From the NCBI GenBank assembly GCA_964497925.1, contig CAZCFE010000004.1:22956-86955 (forward strand): 64,000 bases of DNA, written 5' to 3'. Of the stretch, positions 27,016 through 36,208 are shown in pieces. The DNA comes from CAIYWZ01 sp964497925. Lineage in GTDB: Bacteria > Pseudomonadota > Alphaproteobacteria > CAIYWZ01. The position numbers and the translations under genes were made by a program. The notes under the pieces are model-generated. The model did not search any database, was not told the DNA's origin, and saw only the letters and a list, made by a program, of their open reading frames with translations. Position 1 is the stretch's first letter; every line of letters begins with the position of its first letter.

Positions 27016-28392
27016 TTACATATGAATAGCAATGCCTTGGGAATTCAAGACAGCTTCGTGAATCATTTCAGACAATGTTGGGTGTGGAAAAACAGTGTGC
27101 ATCATATCAGCTTCTGTTGTTTCAAGGGTTTTGGCCAAAGCAAAACTATGAATCATTTCGGTGACATCTTCGCCTATTAAATGAGCCCCTAAAAGCTCAC
27201 CAGTTGTTTCATCAAAAATAACTTTTACAAAATTATCGGGTGATCCAACAGCCAGTGCTTTTCCATTTCCAACCCCAGAAAATGTGCCAACTTTGATTTT
27301 AAGTCCTTGTGCCAGAGCTTGTTTTTGAGTCAGCCCCACACTTGCAATTTGAGGGGAAGAGTAGGTACATCCTGGGATATTAAGCGGTGAAAGAGGCTTT
27401 ATGCCCGAAATTCCCAGCATGTGCTCAATGGCTAAGATGCCTTCATGGGAAGCTTTGTGTGCAAGCCATGGTGGCGCGCCAACATCTCCAATGGCGTATA
27501 TTCCAGGTTCATCTGTCAGGGCAAAATCATGAGTTTTGATAAAGCCTCTATCTGTTTTAATTTTTGTTTTCTCAAGACCTATATCGTCAATATTTCCTGT
27601 AATTCCAACGGCTAAAATCATGCGATCAAAAATTTCGATAGAAGTCCCCTGGGGAGTTTTGATGGTGGCTTCAAGGCTATTTTCTTGAGTGGTTATTTTT
27701 TCAACAGTAGATGATGTTAAAATTTTCATCCCTAATTTTTCAAAAGATTTTCTTGCCAAAGAGGCGATTTGATCATCTTCTTGAGGCAAGATTTGGTCTT
27801 GAAGTTCAACAACGGTGACCTGAGACCCAAGAGCATTGAAAAAGCTTGCAAATTCAATTCCAATTGCCCCTGATCCTAAAACTAATAATTTTTCAGGGAC
27901 ATGGTCTGGCATCATAGCATCGGCTGCATTCCAAATAATTTTATGATCTGCTGCAATATGAGGAAGGTTTTTAGGTTTTGCACCGGTGGCAAGAATGATG
28001 TTTTTTGCTTCTAATGTTTGATCATTCACGCTTACTTTGCCCCCGCCCATAAGCCGGCCACGTCCTTCAAAAACGGTGACTTTGTTTTTTTTAAGTAATC
28101 CTTTGACACCATTTGCAAGACCGGCAGAAACGGACCTTGATCTGTCCACCATTTTTTGTAAATCAAATGTGACATTTTCCGCATTCACTCCAAAATCAGC
28201 CGCTTTTTTCATGCCAGCGTAAACCTGGGCCGATTTGAGAAGCGCTTTTGTGGGAATGCATCCCCAATTTAAACACACACCACCTAAATGTTTTTCTTCA
28301 ATTAAAGCGGTTTTTAAGCCCTTTTGCGCAGCCTTAATTGCTCCAACATATCCGCCAGGGCCGCCGCCGATTACAATGCAATCAAATTTCAT
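27016..28392 (-). CDS. lpdA: Dihydrolipoamide dehydrogenase, E3 (458 aa)
   Basis: FAD enzyme that reoxidises dihydrolipoyl groups of 2-oxoacid dehydrogenase complexes. The FAD-binding GGGPGGY is at residues 9-15, the redox-active disulfide is C40-x4-C45 (CLNWGC), the NAD-binding motif is LGSGAIGIEFA, and the catalytic His-Glu pair is in HPHPTLSEMIHEA near the end. All functional residues are present. It is followed by lipA in the same unit. Confidence 0.97.
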   Translation of the reverse strand: MKFDCIVIGGGPGGYVGAIKAAQKGLKTALIEEKHLGGVCLNWGCIPTKALLKSAQVYAGMKKAADFGVNAENVTFDLQKMVDRSRSVSAGLANGVKGLLKKNKVTVFEGRGRLMGGGKVSVNDQTLEAKNIILATGAKPKNLPHIAADHKIIWNAADAMMPDHVPEKLLVLGSGAIGIEFASFFNALGSQVTVVELQDQILPQEDDQIASLARKSFEKLGMKILTSSTVEKITTQENSLEATIKTPQGTSIEIFDRMILAVGITGNIDDIGLEKTKIKTDRGFIKTHDFALTDEPGIYAIGDVGAPPWLAHKASHEGILAIEHMLGISGIKPLSPLNIPGCTYSSPQIASVGLTQKQALAQGLKIKVGTFSGVGNGKALAVGSPDNFVKVIFDETTGELLGAHLIGEDVTEMIHSFALAKTLETTEADMMHTVFPHPTLSEMIHEAVLNSQGIAIHM

Positions 28393-28429
28393 TTTTTTAA
28401 TCCTTATATTATTTTATATCCTAAGGTTA

Positions 28430-28458
28430 ATGGTATACTTTTTAAAAAAATAAGTCAA
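28430..28458 (-). promoter_or_regulatory. Promoter of lpdA-lipA
   Basis: On the minus strand TTGACT (28458-28453), a 17-bp spacer and TACCAT (28435-28430) lie 38 bp upstream of the lpdA ATG. The -35 is good; the -10 is moderate. Confidence 0.45.
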
Positions 28459-28494
28459 TTATTTTTTTGACAAAATTGTAAAATTAGAGATGGA

Positions 28495-30156
28495 TTATAA
28501 TATTTTATAAGTGCCAATCATTTTTTTGCCGCAAAAAGCCATGCCAATTGCCAGAATTTCTCCCTTGAATGCATCTGTGTAACGTTTATCACTGATTTGG
28601 ATAAGGGCAGACTGGGTTGTTTTTTCAAGTTTTGATGGGTCATCGCAGACTTTGAATTCCATAATAATTGCCTTTTGAGAAGGATCTTTTGGTGTCATAA
28701 TCACATCATAACGCCCATCTCCAGCTTCGCCATTAGAGTCTACATCATAACGCCCCCTGAATCCTACCAAAAGCCCCATCATAAATATTTGAAACACATG
28801 CTCGGGTGTTTTTGAGCTTAGGTCGAAGTAGCTTAAAGAGTCGGCAATGTAGGTTTGAATATAGCGCAAAAATTTTGAAGGATCATTGCTGTCATCTAAA
28901 CTTTTTATGAAATCTCTATAGAAAGTGCTGCCATGATTTAAATAGAACCATTTTTTTACAATATCAAGATATAATGATAGGATTTCTTTATTTGGAATGT
29001 TGATGACAGTGTGTATTTCGCCAAATGAATCTGTATTGTTTGAGATTACGTTTAGATATCCGCCATGAAGTAATAAAGTCCAAACGGCATCTGGATTTGT
29101 ATCTAAGCTTTGAAAGTTTAAATGATCATAAATTATTTGTTCTTGGGGTTCGCCTTTGATTAATTTTTCAATCTTATCTTTAAAATTATCATCACTTTTT
29201 CCGATTAAATCATATACTACTGCATTATCTGATGTGCCAAGCCAATAAGATGTCAGTTTTGCATCTTTACTTAAACAATGAATGATAGACCAAGGATTGT
29301 AAATTTGGAATTGTCCAATTTTATAGCCATTATACCATTGTTTGATAGGCTCGATCAGATTTGGAGTTGGTAATAAGCTTTCTACTTCATCTTGTGTGAA
29401 TCCAAAGTATTGTGCATATTGCTCATCTAATATTGTGCAACATTTCAAATTATTCAGACCCGAAAACATGCTTTCCTTTGCAACTCGAGCAATGCCAGTC
29501 ATTATTGCTTTTTCTAAATCACCGTTATCCTTAAGTGCGCTACCAAGAAGAATTCGCATAAACTCTACAATTTCTTGATAGAAATTATGAGAGTAGGAGC
29601 TGTGAATTGGCGTGTCATATTCATCAATTAGAACAATAGGTTTTATATTTCTATGTTTTTTAATGTAAGAGATCAGATCAAATAAAGCGCTGGATAAATG
29701 GCTGGGGGAAGATATTTTTTGAGTAAGAACATTGTTGAATACTTCTTTTTGAGCTTGTGACAGCGAATCACCCTCTAGTAAATAAGAGTGCTTTTCATAT
29801 AGGTTTGAAAAAACTTTCTGAATTTGAATAAATAGGCTATCAAAATCTGAATATTTACAATCTTTAAAGCTTAAAAAAATCACTGGATATTTGTTTTGAT
29901 GTAGTGTGCAAAAGGGGGTTTCTTTTGAGATGAGAAGGCCTTTAAAGACATCGGCGCCGTTTGTGGAGAAGAAGGCTTCCAGCATAGACATATTCAATGT
30001 TTTCCCAAAACGCCTGGGGCGGGTGATGAGGGTTACATCGGCTTTATCATCCATAACTTCTTTGATAAACATTGTCTTATCAATAAAAATGCACCCTTTT
30101 TGAATGACTTTGGTAAAATCACTGATTCCAATTGGAAAGTTGTTGGGGTTGATCAT
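28495..30156 (-). CDS. AAA-ATPase-like / PD-(D/E)XK nuclease-like protein (553 aa)
   Basis: Resembles the AAA-ATPase_like plus PDDEXK_9 two-domain proteins that are abundant in host-associated and gut bacteria; their role is unsettled. The N-terminus has the family sequence FPIGISDFTKVIQKGCIFIDKT, then the Walker A-like RPRRFGKTLNMSML near residue 48 and Walker B VLIDEYDTPIH. The C-terminal nuclease-like core has GDGRYDVIM and IIMEFKVCDD, which provide the expected Asp and the E-x-K. Two start choices exist. The ATG at 30156 has AGGTG 9 bp upstream and is preferred over a GTG at 30168. It is transcribed divergently from mutL and has no partner gene. Confidence 0.85.
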   Translation of the reverse strand: MINPNNFPIGISDFTKVIQKGCIFIDKTMFIKEVMDDKADVTLITRPRRFGKTLNMSMLEAFFSTNGADVFKGLLISKETPFCTLHQNKYPVIFLSFKDCKYSDFDSLFIQIQKVFSNLYEKHSYLLEGDSLSQAQKEVFNNVLTQKISSPSHLSSALFDLISYIKKHRNIKPIVLIDEYDTPIHSSYSHNFYQEIVEFMRILLGSALKDNGDLEKAIMTGIARVAKESMFSGLNNLKCCTILDEQYAQYFGFTQDEVESLLPTPNLIEPIKQWYNGYKIGQFQIYNPWSIIHCLSKDAKLTSYWLGTSDNAVVYDLIGKSDDNFKDKIEKLIKGEPQEQIIYDHLNFQSLDTNPDAVWTLLLHGGYLNVISNNTDSFGEIHTVINIPNKEILSLYLDIVKKWFYLNHGSTFYRDFIKSLDDSNDPSKFLRYIQTYIADSLSYFDLSSKTPEHVFQIFMMGLLVGFRGRYDVDSNGEAGDGRYDVIMTPKDPSQKAIIMEFKVCDDPSKLEKTTQSALIQISDKRYTDAFKGEILAIGMAFCGKKMIGTYKIL

Positions 30157-30315
30157 GGTTATTATCACCTAATGTTTATATATTGCTCTAATTTATACTA
30201 TATTTTTATCAATTTATCAAGGGTGGGGGATGACGAAAAAATGTTAAAAGAGATTTTACGTTTTATTCAGAATGGCAAGTGTGTATTGAGCACCTCAAAT
30301 AATTGAAAAAAATAA

Positions 30316-30344
30316 TTGACAGATTGTTGGATCTTTGTTATTCT
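30316..30344 (+). promoter_or_regulatory. Promoter of mutL
   Basis: TTGACA (30316-30321, perfect -35), 17-bp spacer and TATTCT (30339-30344) lie 46 bp before the mutL ATG. AAGGA serves as Shine-Dalgarno. Confidence 0.6.
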
Positions 30345-30390
30345 TCTTGAAGATAAGTGATTTACGGTTTTATAAAAAGGATGTGAAGAA

Positions 30391-32148
30391 ATGATTCGGT
30401 TGTTGGACGCCAATGTTATTAATCAAATAGCAGCAGGAGAGGTTATAGAAAGACCTTTTTCTGCGATTAAAGAGTTGGTTGAAAATTCAATTGATGCAGG
30501 AGCAACGCGTATAAGTGTTCGGGTCAGAAATGGCGGGCAAACGCTTATTATTGTGGAAGATAATGGGCATGGGATGGATTCGATGGATCTTGAAATATGC
30601 GTTGAGCGGCATTCAACATCCAAACTTCCTCAAAATGATCTTTTTAACATCAAAACAATGGGTTTTAGAGGAGAGGCATTGGCATCTATTGGATCTATTG
30701 CCCGTATGACAATTTCAAGCAAAACTCAAGGGAGCGATTCAGCCTGGTCGGTTAAAGTGGAAGGTGGCGTTAAATCAGAGCTTTCTCCTTGTTCAGGAAC
30801 AACTGGAACGCGTATTGAAATCAGAGATTTATTTTTTGCAACGCCAGCAAGACTTAAATTCTTAAAATCTCCCAGTTCTGAAATGTCGGCCATTGTGGAT
30901 GTGATGAATAAACTTGCCATTGCGCACCCTCATATTACATTTATTTTAAAAGATGATACGCGTACGTTTTTAGAGCATATAGCAACGGATAGTTTGAAGG
31001 AAAGATTGAGGAGTGTTCTAGGGGAAGATTTTATTAACAACTGCGCTTTTGTTGAATTCCAAAACGAGGGGATTGCAATTAAGGGATATGTCAGTCTTCC
31101 AACTTTTAACCGTGGAAACCGCATGCAACAATTCTTCTTTGTAAACAATCGTTGTATCCAAGATCAACTGCTTTTAACGGCTATAAGAGTGGCTTATCAA
31201 GATTTAATGTCTTCAGATAGGTATCCAATTCTTGCGCTTTTTATGGACATAAGCCCTGAAGAAATTGATGTGAACGTGCACCCGACAAAATCGCAAATTC
31301 GTTTTCAAGACCCACAAGAAATTAAATCTTACGTGATATCAACGGTAAAAAAAGGTCTTGGCGTTTCTTCTTATAAAACATCTTCTACAATTTCAGATCA
31401 AATGATGAACCGGTTTAGCAGCCCTTCTTCACAAGGTTCGTATACATCATCATCATATACGCCGTCTTCTTCTGGATTCAAGTTTGATTCATCTCCTTCT
31501 AAAACAACACTTCCTTTTGAAGTTCCTTCTGGGCCAGCTCAAAGTTATATGCCAAGTATTGATGAAACATATCCGCTTGGTCATGCAAAAGCCCAAATTC
31601 ATGAAAACTATATTGTTGCGCAAACAGACCAAGGTATGATTATTGTTGATCAGCATGCGGCGCATGAAAGATTGGTTTATGAGAAAATGAAGTCTGATTT
31701 TTATGCAGGAACAGTTGCAAGGCAAACGCTTCTTATGCCAGAAATTGTCGATCTTTCGCACGATGAAATTGACACATTAATGTCTGTTGTTGAAACATTG
31801 AAGAAATTTGGTGTGTTGATTGAAAAATTTGGAACAAGTGGAGTGATTATTCGGGAAATTCCGGTGATTATGGGGAATGTGACATTTAAAGATATTGTTT
31901 TATCAATCATTGAAAATTTAAAAGAAAATGAGGATTCTCAAATTTTAGAGATGAAGATTAATGAGATTCTTTCATCAAAATCATGTCATGGAAGTGTCAG
32001 ATCTGGGCGAATTTTAACTTTACCTGAAATGAATACGCTTTTGCGCGAAATGGAAGCAACTCCTTTTTCGGGGCAGTGCAATCATGGAAGACCAACTTAT
32101 GTGGATTTGAAACTTAAGGATATTGAAAGGCTGTTTGGTCGTTCTTAG
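30391..32148 (+). CDS. mutL: DNA mismatch repair protein MutL (585 aa)
   Basis: GHKL ATPase that couples MutS recognition to strand removal. N-terminal motifs are complete: NQIAAGEVIERP, ELVENSIDAGAT, DNGHGM and GFRGEALASIGS. A Ser/Thr-rich linker covers about residues 335-385. The C-terminal domain carries the metal-binding endonuclease motif DQHAAHERLVYE near residue 420, plus SCHGSVRSG and CNHGRPTY. It is therefore a nicking-type MutL, as expected in bacteria without MutH. Its stop overlaps the convergent pgpA stop by 4 bp. Confidence 0.97.
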   Translation: MIRLLDANVINQIAAGEVIERPFSAIKELVENSIDAGATRISVRVRNGGQTLIIVEDNGHGMDSMDLEICVERHSTSKLPQNDLFNIKTMGFRGEALASIGSIARMTISSKTQGSDSAWSVKVEGGVKSELSPCSGTTGTRIEIRDLFFATPARLKFLKSPSSEMSAIVDVMNKLAIAHPHITFILKDDTRTFLEHIATDSLKERLRSVLGEDFINNCAFVEFQNEGIAIKGYVSLPTFNRGNRMQQFFFVNNRCIQDQLLLTAIRVAYQDLMSSDRYPILALFMDISPEEIDVNVHPTKSQIRFQDPQEIKSYVISTVKKGLGVSSYKTSSTISDQMMNRFSSPSSQGSYTSSSYTPSSSGFKFDSSPSKTTLPFEVPSGPAQSYMPSIDETYPLGHAKAQIHENYIVAQTDQGMIIVDQHAAHERLVYEKMKSDFYAGTVARQTLLMPEIVDLSHDEIDTLMSVVETLKKFGVLIEKFGTSGVIIREIPVIMGNVTFKDIVLSIIENLKENEDSQILEMKINEILSSKSCHGSVRSGRILTLPEMNTLLREMEATPFSGQCNHGRPTYVDLKLKDIERLFGRS

Positions 32149-32603
32149 ATTAATGAAAGAGGATAGACAATGGCGGTTGTGAAAATTCCTGCCATCACGT
32201 CGTCCATCATAATTCCTAAGGCGTAGGTGTTTGGGTTTTTCTCACATAATCTCTCAATTTTACCAACCAAGCTAATTTTGCTGATATCAAAGAACCGAAA
32301 TAAGAGAAAAGACAGGATAATTAAAAACCAAGATGATGTCCCAATAAAAACAAAAGGAATCATTTGCCCTACAACTTCGTCAATCACAATCCAACTTGGG
32401 TCACTTTGCTCGATATCTCCTTTTTTCATCAAATAATCAATTAAAAGGATTGAAAATAGCAGTAAAGCAAATGTTGCAATACTAAGCCATAAAGAAGGGA
32501 TGATCAGAGCCAAAGCAAGCCCCCCTAAACTGCCATAAGTTCCTGGCATTTTAGGGAGGAACCCAAGTCCGCCAGCGCTTAGAAAGAGATTGGCTGCAGA
32601 CAT
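32145..32603 (-). CDS. pgpA: Phosphatidylglycerophosphatase A (152 aa)
   Basis: Dephosphorylates phosphatidylglycerophosphate to phosphatidylglycerol in the inner membrane. Family motifs are GLGFLPKMPGTYGS at the N-terminus, VIDEVVGQMIPF in the centre and FRFFDISK. The C-terminal DDVMAGIF supplies the conserved acidic pair. Three to four hydrophobic segments fit. It begins 25 bp inside nagZ, so translation is coupled. Confidence 0.95.
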   Translation of the reverse strand: MSAANLFLSAGGLGFLPKMPGTYGSLGGLALALIIPSLWLSIATFALLLFSILLIDYLMKKGDIEQSDPSWIVIDEVVGQMIPFVFIGTSSWFLIILSFLLFRFFDISKISLVGKIERLCEKNPNTYALGIMMDDVMAGIFTTAIVYPLSLI

Positions 32604-33715
32604 GCTTTTGTCCTTTGTGCAATTTTATACGCATTATTGACAGCAGTTTCAAGTTCTCTGTCACCTTGTTCTATTGCAAGTTTGATGGCATTAATTACTT
32701 TAAGAGGAAGTTCGATATCAACCACAAATCCTTCATATCCTTTCGCGGCCAATGGATTATTCCCGTATAAAAGGAAAGTAATACCAGCTTTTAAACCAAG
32801 AATTGCACTTTGCGTTTGGGCGTCATCTTGGGTTCCCCCTCCTGATCTTTTTAAAATTGCTCCCATGTGAAGATCATCCGATATAATAGCCCCTGTAAAG
32901 CCTAACTTTTCTTTGAGTAAGCCAGTTAGAATTTTCTTTGAAAGGGTTGATGGGAAATCGGGGTCTAAGCCTTTATGAACCAAATGCGCAGTCATAACCA
33001 TTGTGCTTGGTGGAATGATTTTGAATAATTCGATATAAGGTTCGAGCTCTTGCTCGCTCCATGAAGACGTGATGTCGATAATGCCTTCATGCGTATCACC
33101 AGAGGCAGAGCCGTGTCCTGGGAAATGCTTTAAAGATGTCAAGATTCCGTGTTGTGAATGTGATTGTATAAACAGTTTCGCAAGTCTTGCAACAGTTAAA
33201 GGATCGCTTCCAAAAGAGCGTTCAATTCCGCCTATGACCGGGCATAAAGAAGGACCGTTCAAATCAACAACGGGGCCCAAGTTACAATTAATCCCTGTAT
33301 TGCGAAGAATAAGAGCCATTTCATTATAAGTCCGGGAGATTTCTTCATCACTTTTTTCAGCCATCGTTTGGGCGGAAGGGAAGGGCGTAAATCCGTTACT
33401 GACATTAAGTCTTTGAACTTTTCCACCTTCTTGATCAACAGATATAAATAAATCAGGGGCGTCTTGTTTGAGATAAGAAATGAGTAAACGTAATTGATCA
33501 GGAGATTCAATATTGCGTTTAAAAAGAATGATGCCTGAAATTTTCTTTGTGTTGATTAGGTTTTCTTTTACGTAAGCAACTTGTGGATCAGTGGGCGCTG
33601 TCCCCTCAAATCCCATCCAAATCAGGCTTCCTATTTTATCTTCTAATGATTCAGATCCTTGTGCAAGAGTGATGTTTGTGAGGAGGCACAATAATGTTAA
33701 AAATATGTATTTCAT
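32579..33715 (-). CDS. nagZ: Beta-N-acetylhexosaminidase NagZ, with signal peptide (378 aa)
   Basis: Glycoside hydrolase family 3 enzyme that removes GlcNAc from muropeptides. The conserved motif KHFPGHGSASGDTH is near residue 195 and supplies the catalytic His/Asp dyad; the nucleophile Asp is in SDDLHMG near residue 280. Most NagZ proteins are cytoplasmic, but this one starts with a clear signal peptide (MKYIFLTLLCLLTNITLAQG). It therefore probably acts on peptidoglycan in the periplasm. It sits directly after ubiG (TAA abutting ATG) and overlaps pgpA. Confidence 0.93.
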   Translation of the reverse strand: MKYIFLTLLCLLTNITLAQGSESLEDKIGSLIWMGFEGTAPTDPQVAYVKENLINTKKISGIILFKRNIESPDQLRLLISYLKQDAPDLFISVDQEGGKVQRLNVSNGFTPFPSAQTMAEKSDEEISRTYNEMALILRNTGINCNLGPVVDLNGPSLCPVIGGIERSFGSDPLTVARLAKLFIQSHSQHGILTSLKHFPGHGSASGDTHEGIIDITSSWSEQELEPYIELFKIIPPSTMVMTAHLVHKGLDPDFPSTLSKKILTGLLKEKLGFTGAIISDDLHMGAILKRSGGGTQDDAQTQSAILGLKAGITFLLYGNNPLAAKGYEGFVVDIELPLKVINAIKLAIEQGDRELETAVNNAYKIAQRTKACLQPISF

Positions 33716-34393
33716 TTATAAAAGCTCCGCTGTTAAAAAGTAGTTCACATCTGTATTAGAGCACAATTTCCATTCTCTTGAAAAAGGGGAATAAGTGTAT
33801 CCTTGAAGATCTATAGCATTAAACCCTTGTTTTTTCAATGTTAAAATAAGTTGTGATGGCTTGATAAAATCACGCCATTCATGGATTCCTTGAGGTGCCC
33901 ATTTGAGGATTTTTTCAGCCACAATAATTCCAAGAAGATAGGACATGATTGTGCGATTCAAGGTGGAAATAATGATTTTTGAGCCTTTTTTCATATAAGA
34001 TTTTAAGTCTGAAATTAAACTTTCAGGAGATTCTACGTGTTCAAGAACTTCTAGCAATATGATCAGATCAAATTTATGTTCACCTAACTGGGAAAATTCA
34101 TTGTAAAAACAAATATCAAGATTTTCTTCTTGAGATTTTTTTTGTGCCGCAAGTATGCTTCCTTGGGTTTGGTCAATGCCTGTTATGTCATGGCCAAGAC
34201 GTGCAAGTGGAAGCGTTATAAGACCACCCCCGCACCCCACATCTAAAATTTTCATGTTTGGCTCTAATTTTGCCATTTTTAAAATATATTCCATACGCAA
34301 GGGAGTGAGTTTGTGTAAGGCTTTGTAAGGACCTTTTTCATCCCACCATGTGTGTGAGATATCATCAAAAATTTGATCTTGTGTGTGTGTCAT
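33716..34393 (-). CDS. ubiG: UbiG-type O-methyltransferase of ubiquinone synthesis (225 aa)
   Basis: Catalyses the two O-methylations in ubiquinone synthesis with SAM. The start HTWWDEKGPYKALHKLTPLRMEYI and the SAM motif LDVGCGGGLITLPLARLG are diagnostic of UbiG. LLEVLEHVESPES follows at the expected place, and the C-terminus contains SREWKLCSNTDVNYF. Length is normal. Its ATG overlaps the stop of the acetyltransferase gene by 4 bp and its stop abuts nagZ. Confidence 0.94.
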   Translation of the reverse strand: MTHTQDQIFDDISHTWWDEKGPYKALHKLTPLRMEYILKMAKLEPNMKILDVGCGGGLITLPLARLGHDITGIDQTQGSILAAQKKSQEENLDICFYNEFSQLGEHKFDLIILLEVLEHVESPESLISDLKSYMKKGSKIIISTLNRTIMSYLLGIIVAEKILKWAPQGIHEWRDFIKPSQLILTLKKQGFNAIDLQGYTYSPFSREWKLCSNTDVNYFLTAELL

Positions 34394-35013
34394 GATTTGT
34401 CCATTCCCAAAGCTTTGAAATCGCCAGAGATAATCGCTGGTAAATTTTGTGTGATTTTTTCAACTTCCCAGTTCCACCAGGCAAGACGGATTAAGAATTC
34501 GATTTGATCGTCATCAAATCTTTTTCGGATTGGCTTTGCAGGATTTCCGCCAACAATTGTATAAGGATCAACATTTTTGGTGACCACCGAGTTTGTTCCA
34601 ATAATTGCGCCATCGCCGATTTTAATTCCCTGCATGATGGTTGCGTTGTTGCCAATCCAAACATCATTTCCAATAACTGTATCTCCTTTGTTAACAGAGT
34701 CTAAGGGGGCGTCTTTCCAAGCTTTGCCAAAAACTTTAAAAGGGTAGGTTGAAATTCCATTGATTGCATGATTGGCTCCGTTCATGATAAATCGAACTCC
34801 AGTTGCAATTTGACAAAAGTTTCCAATAATGAGTTTATCGCCTATAAAATCGAATAAATAAAGCACATTTTTTTCAAAGTTATCGACATCATTTATATCA
34901 TCATAATAGGTATAATCACCCACAATGATTTGTTGGCTTTTGATAATATTTTTTAAAAAGCATAAGCGTTTTATGCTGTCAATAGGGTAGGTGGTATTTG
35001 GGTTGGGGAACAT
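34390..35013 (-). CDS. Xenobiotic acyltransferase, Vat/CatB-like hexapeptide family (207 aa)
   Basis: Left-handed beta-helix acetyltransferase of the family that includes streptogramin (Vat) and chloramphenicol (CatB) acetyltransferases. The signs are LIIGNFCQIATGVRFIMNGANHAINGISTYPF with the catalytic His, hexapeptide repeats (IGNDVWIGNNATIMQGIKIGDGAIIGTNSVVTKNV) and the end IVGGNPAKPIRKRF. Close relatives are often chromosomal and of unknown natural substrate, so resistance cannot be assumed. GGAG lies 6 bp before the ATG. It leads an operon with ubiG, nagZ and pgpA. Confidence 0.9.
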   Translation of the reverse strand: MFPNPNTTYPIDSIKRLCFLKNIIKSQQIIVGDYTYYDDINDVDNFEKNVLYLFDFIGDKLIIGNFCQIATGVRFIMNGANHAINGISTYPFKVFGKAWKDAPLDSVNKGDTVIGNDVWIGNNATIMQGIKIGDGAIIGTNSVVTKNVDPYTIVGGNPAKPIRKRFDDDQIEFLIRLAWWNWEVEKITQNLPAIISGDFKALGMDKS

Positions 35014-35045
35014 CTTTTTCTCCTTTTTTTATATATTATTCTACA

Positions 35046-35074
35046 ATATTAAAAGAAAAACAAAGACATGTCAA
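35046..35074 (-). promoter_or_regulatory. Promoter of the acetyltransferase-ubiG-nagZ-pgpA operon
   Basis: On the minus strand TTGACA (35074-35069, perfect), a 17-bp spacer and TAATAT (35051-35046) lie 32 bp before the acetyltransferase ATG. Confidence 0.6.
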
Positions 35075-35092
35075 TCATTTTTTTACAATTTT

Positions 35093-36208
35093 TTAACTTA
35101 AAATAAAATCTAGAACAGCGTTCGTTTTGAGTCTTCCTGAAGGTGACAATCTGAGGATATTGTTCTCAAGAATGGCCAGGTTTTCATTTTGAAGGGCAGA
35201 AAGTTTATCTTTTGAGAGATTTGAGTCTTGAATATCTACACCTTCTTTTAAACGAATTCCCATTAAAATGCGCTCTGTTCGAATATCTTCGAGCGTTAAT
35301 ATGTCAATATCTTGATATCCGTTCCCTTGGGTTTTAAGGGCATCTAGCCAGCTTTCTGGAGATTTAAACTGCCTTGTTGCTCTTTTGTGGTCCGTTGTGA
35401 TTCGTCCGTGTGCTCCAGGTCCAATGCCCAAATAATCGCCATATCGCCAATAGTTTAAATTATGAGCAGATTCAAATCCAGGCTTTGCATAGTTAGAGAC
35501 TTCATAGTCGTTAAATCCATGTTTTCGTGTGATGGCTGTTGTTAAATCGTATAAATCTGCTGATAAATCCTCATCTGGAAGAATGAATTCTTTTCGCGCA
35601 TGTAGCTTGTGAAAGGCGGTTCCTTGCTCAATGGTGAGTTGATATAAAGAAATATGTTTTGGGTCTAATTTGAGGGCCGTTTCAAGCTCGCTTTCCCAAG
35701 ACTCTAATGTTTGATTTGGTCGTGCGTAAATTAAATCAAAGCTCCAATTGTTAAAAACAGATCTTGCAATATCAAGAGCTTTTAATGCTTCTAAAGATGA
35801 GTGTGTTCGGCCTAAAAATTTCAAATCAGCATCGTTTAAAGATTGTATACCAACAGAAACTCTGGTTATACCAGCTTCTTTAAAGGCTTTGAATTTTTCA
35901 GCTTCTATGGAGTTTGGGTTGGCTTCAAGGGTGATTTCAGATGGAAGTTTCCAATGTTTTTGAACTTTTTCTAAAATACTTTGGACCAATTGTGGAGACA
36001 TTAAAGAAGGTGTTCCACCGCCAAAGAAAATGCTTGAAATGTTTCTGTCTTGAAAGCGATTTGCTTCAAAATCAATGGATTTAAGAAAAGAGTCTAGCCA
36101 AGCATTTTCATCATGCTTTTCTCGAACATGAGAATTAAAATCGCAATAGGGACATTTAGAAAGACAAAAGGGCCAATGAAAATAAAGGCCCATATTTAAA
36201 TTTGTCAT
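35093..36208 (-). CDS. hemW: HemW-type radical SAM heme chaperone (371 aa)
   Basis: Member of the HemN-like family that lacks coproporphyrinogen oxidase activity and is thought to insert heme into respiratory enzymes. The radical SAM cysteines are C15, C19 and C22 (CLSKCPYC), without the fourth Cys of HemN. FGGGTPSLM and the C-terminal HemN_C-like region (NLNYWRYGDYLGIGPGAHG) are present. Length is normal for HemW. Its ATG overlaps the dnaJ stop by 4 bp, so it is probably under heat-shock control with dnaKJ. Confidence 0.93.
   Translation of the reverse strand: MTNLNMGLYFHWPFCLSKCPYCDFNSHVREKHDENAWLDSFLKSIDFEANRFQDRNISSIFFGGGTPSLMSPQLVQSILEKVQKHWKLPSEITLEANPNSIEAEKFKAFKEAGITRVSVGIQSLNDADLKFLGRTHSSLEALKALDIARSVFNNWSFDLIYARPNQTLESWESELETALKLDPKHISLYQLTIEQGTAFHKLHARKEFILPDEDLSADLYDLTTAITRKHGFNDYEVSNYAKPGFESAHNLNYWRYGDYLGIGPGAHGRITTDHKRATRQFKSPESWLDALKTQGNGYQDIDILTLEDIRTERILMGIRLKEGVDIQDSNLSKDKLSALQNENLAILENNILRLSPSGRLKTNAVLDFILS

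Noticed and set aside
30157..30390. Small ORF around 30100-30306 between the AAA/nuclease gene and mutL
   Set aside because: It runs antisense into the nuclease gene, lacks a ribosome site and overlaps the divergent promoter region.
34390..35013. Acquired antibiotic-resistance gene
   Set aside because: No mobile element or unusual composition flanks it, and it is coupled to ubiG, so family membership alone does not show resistance.
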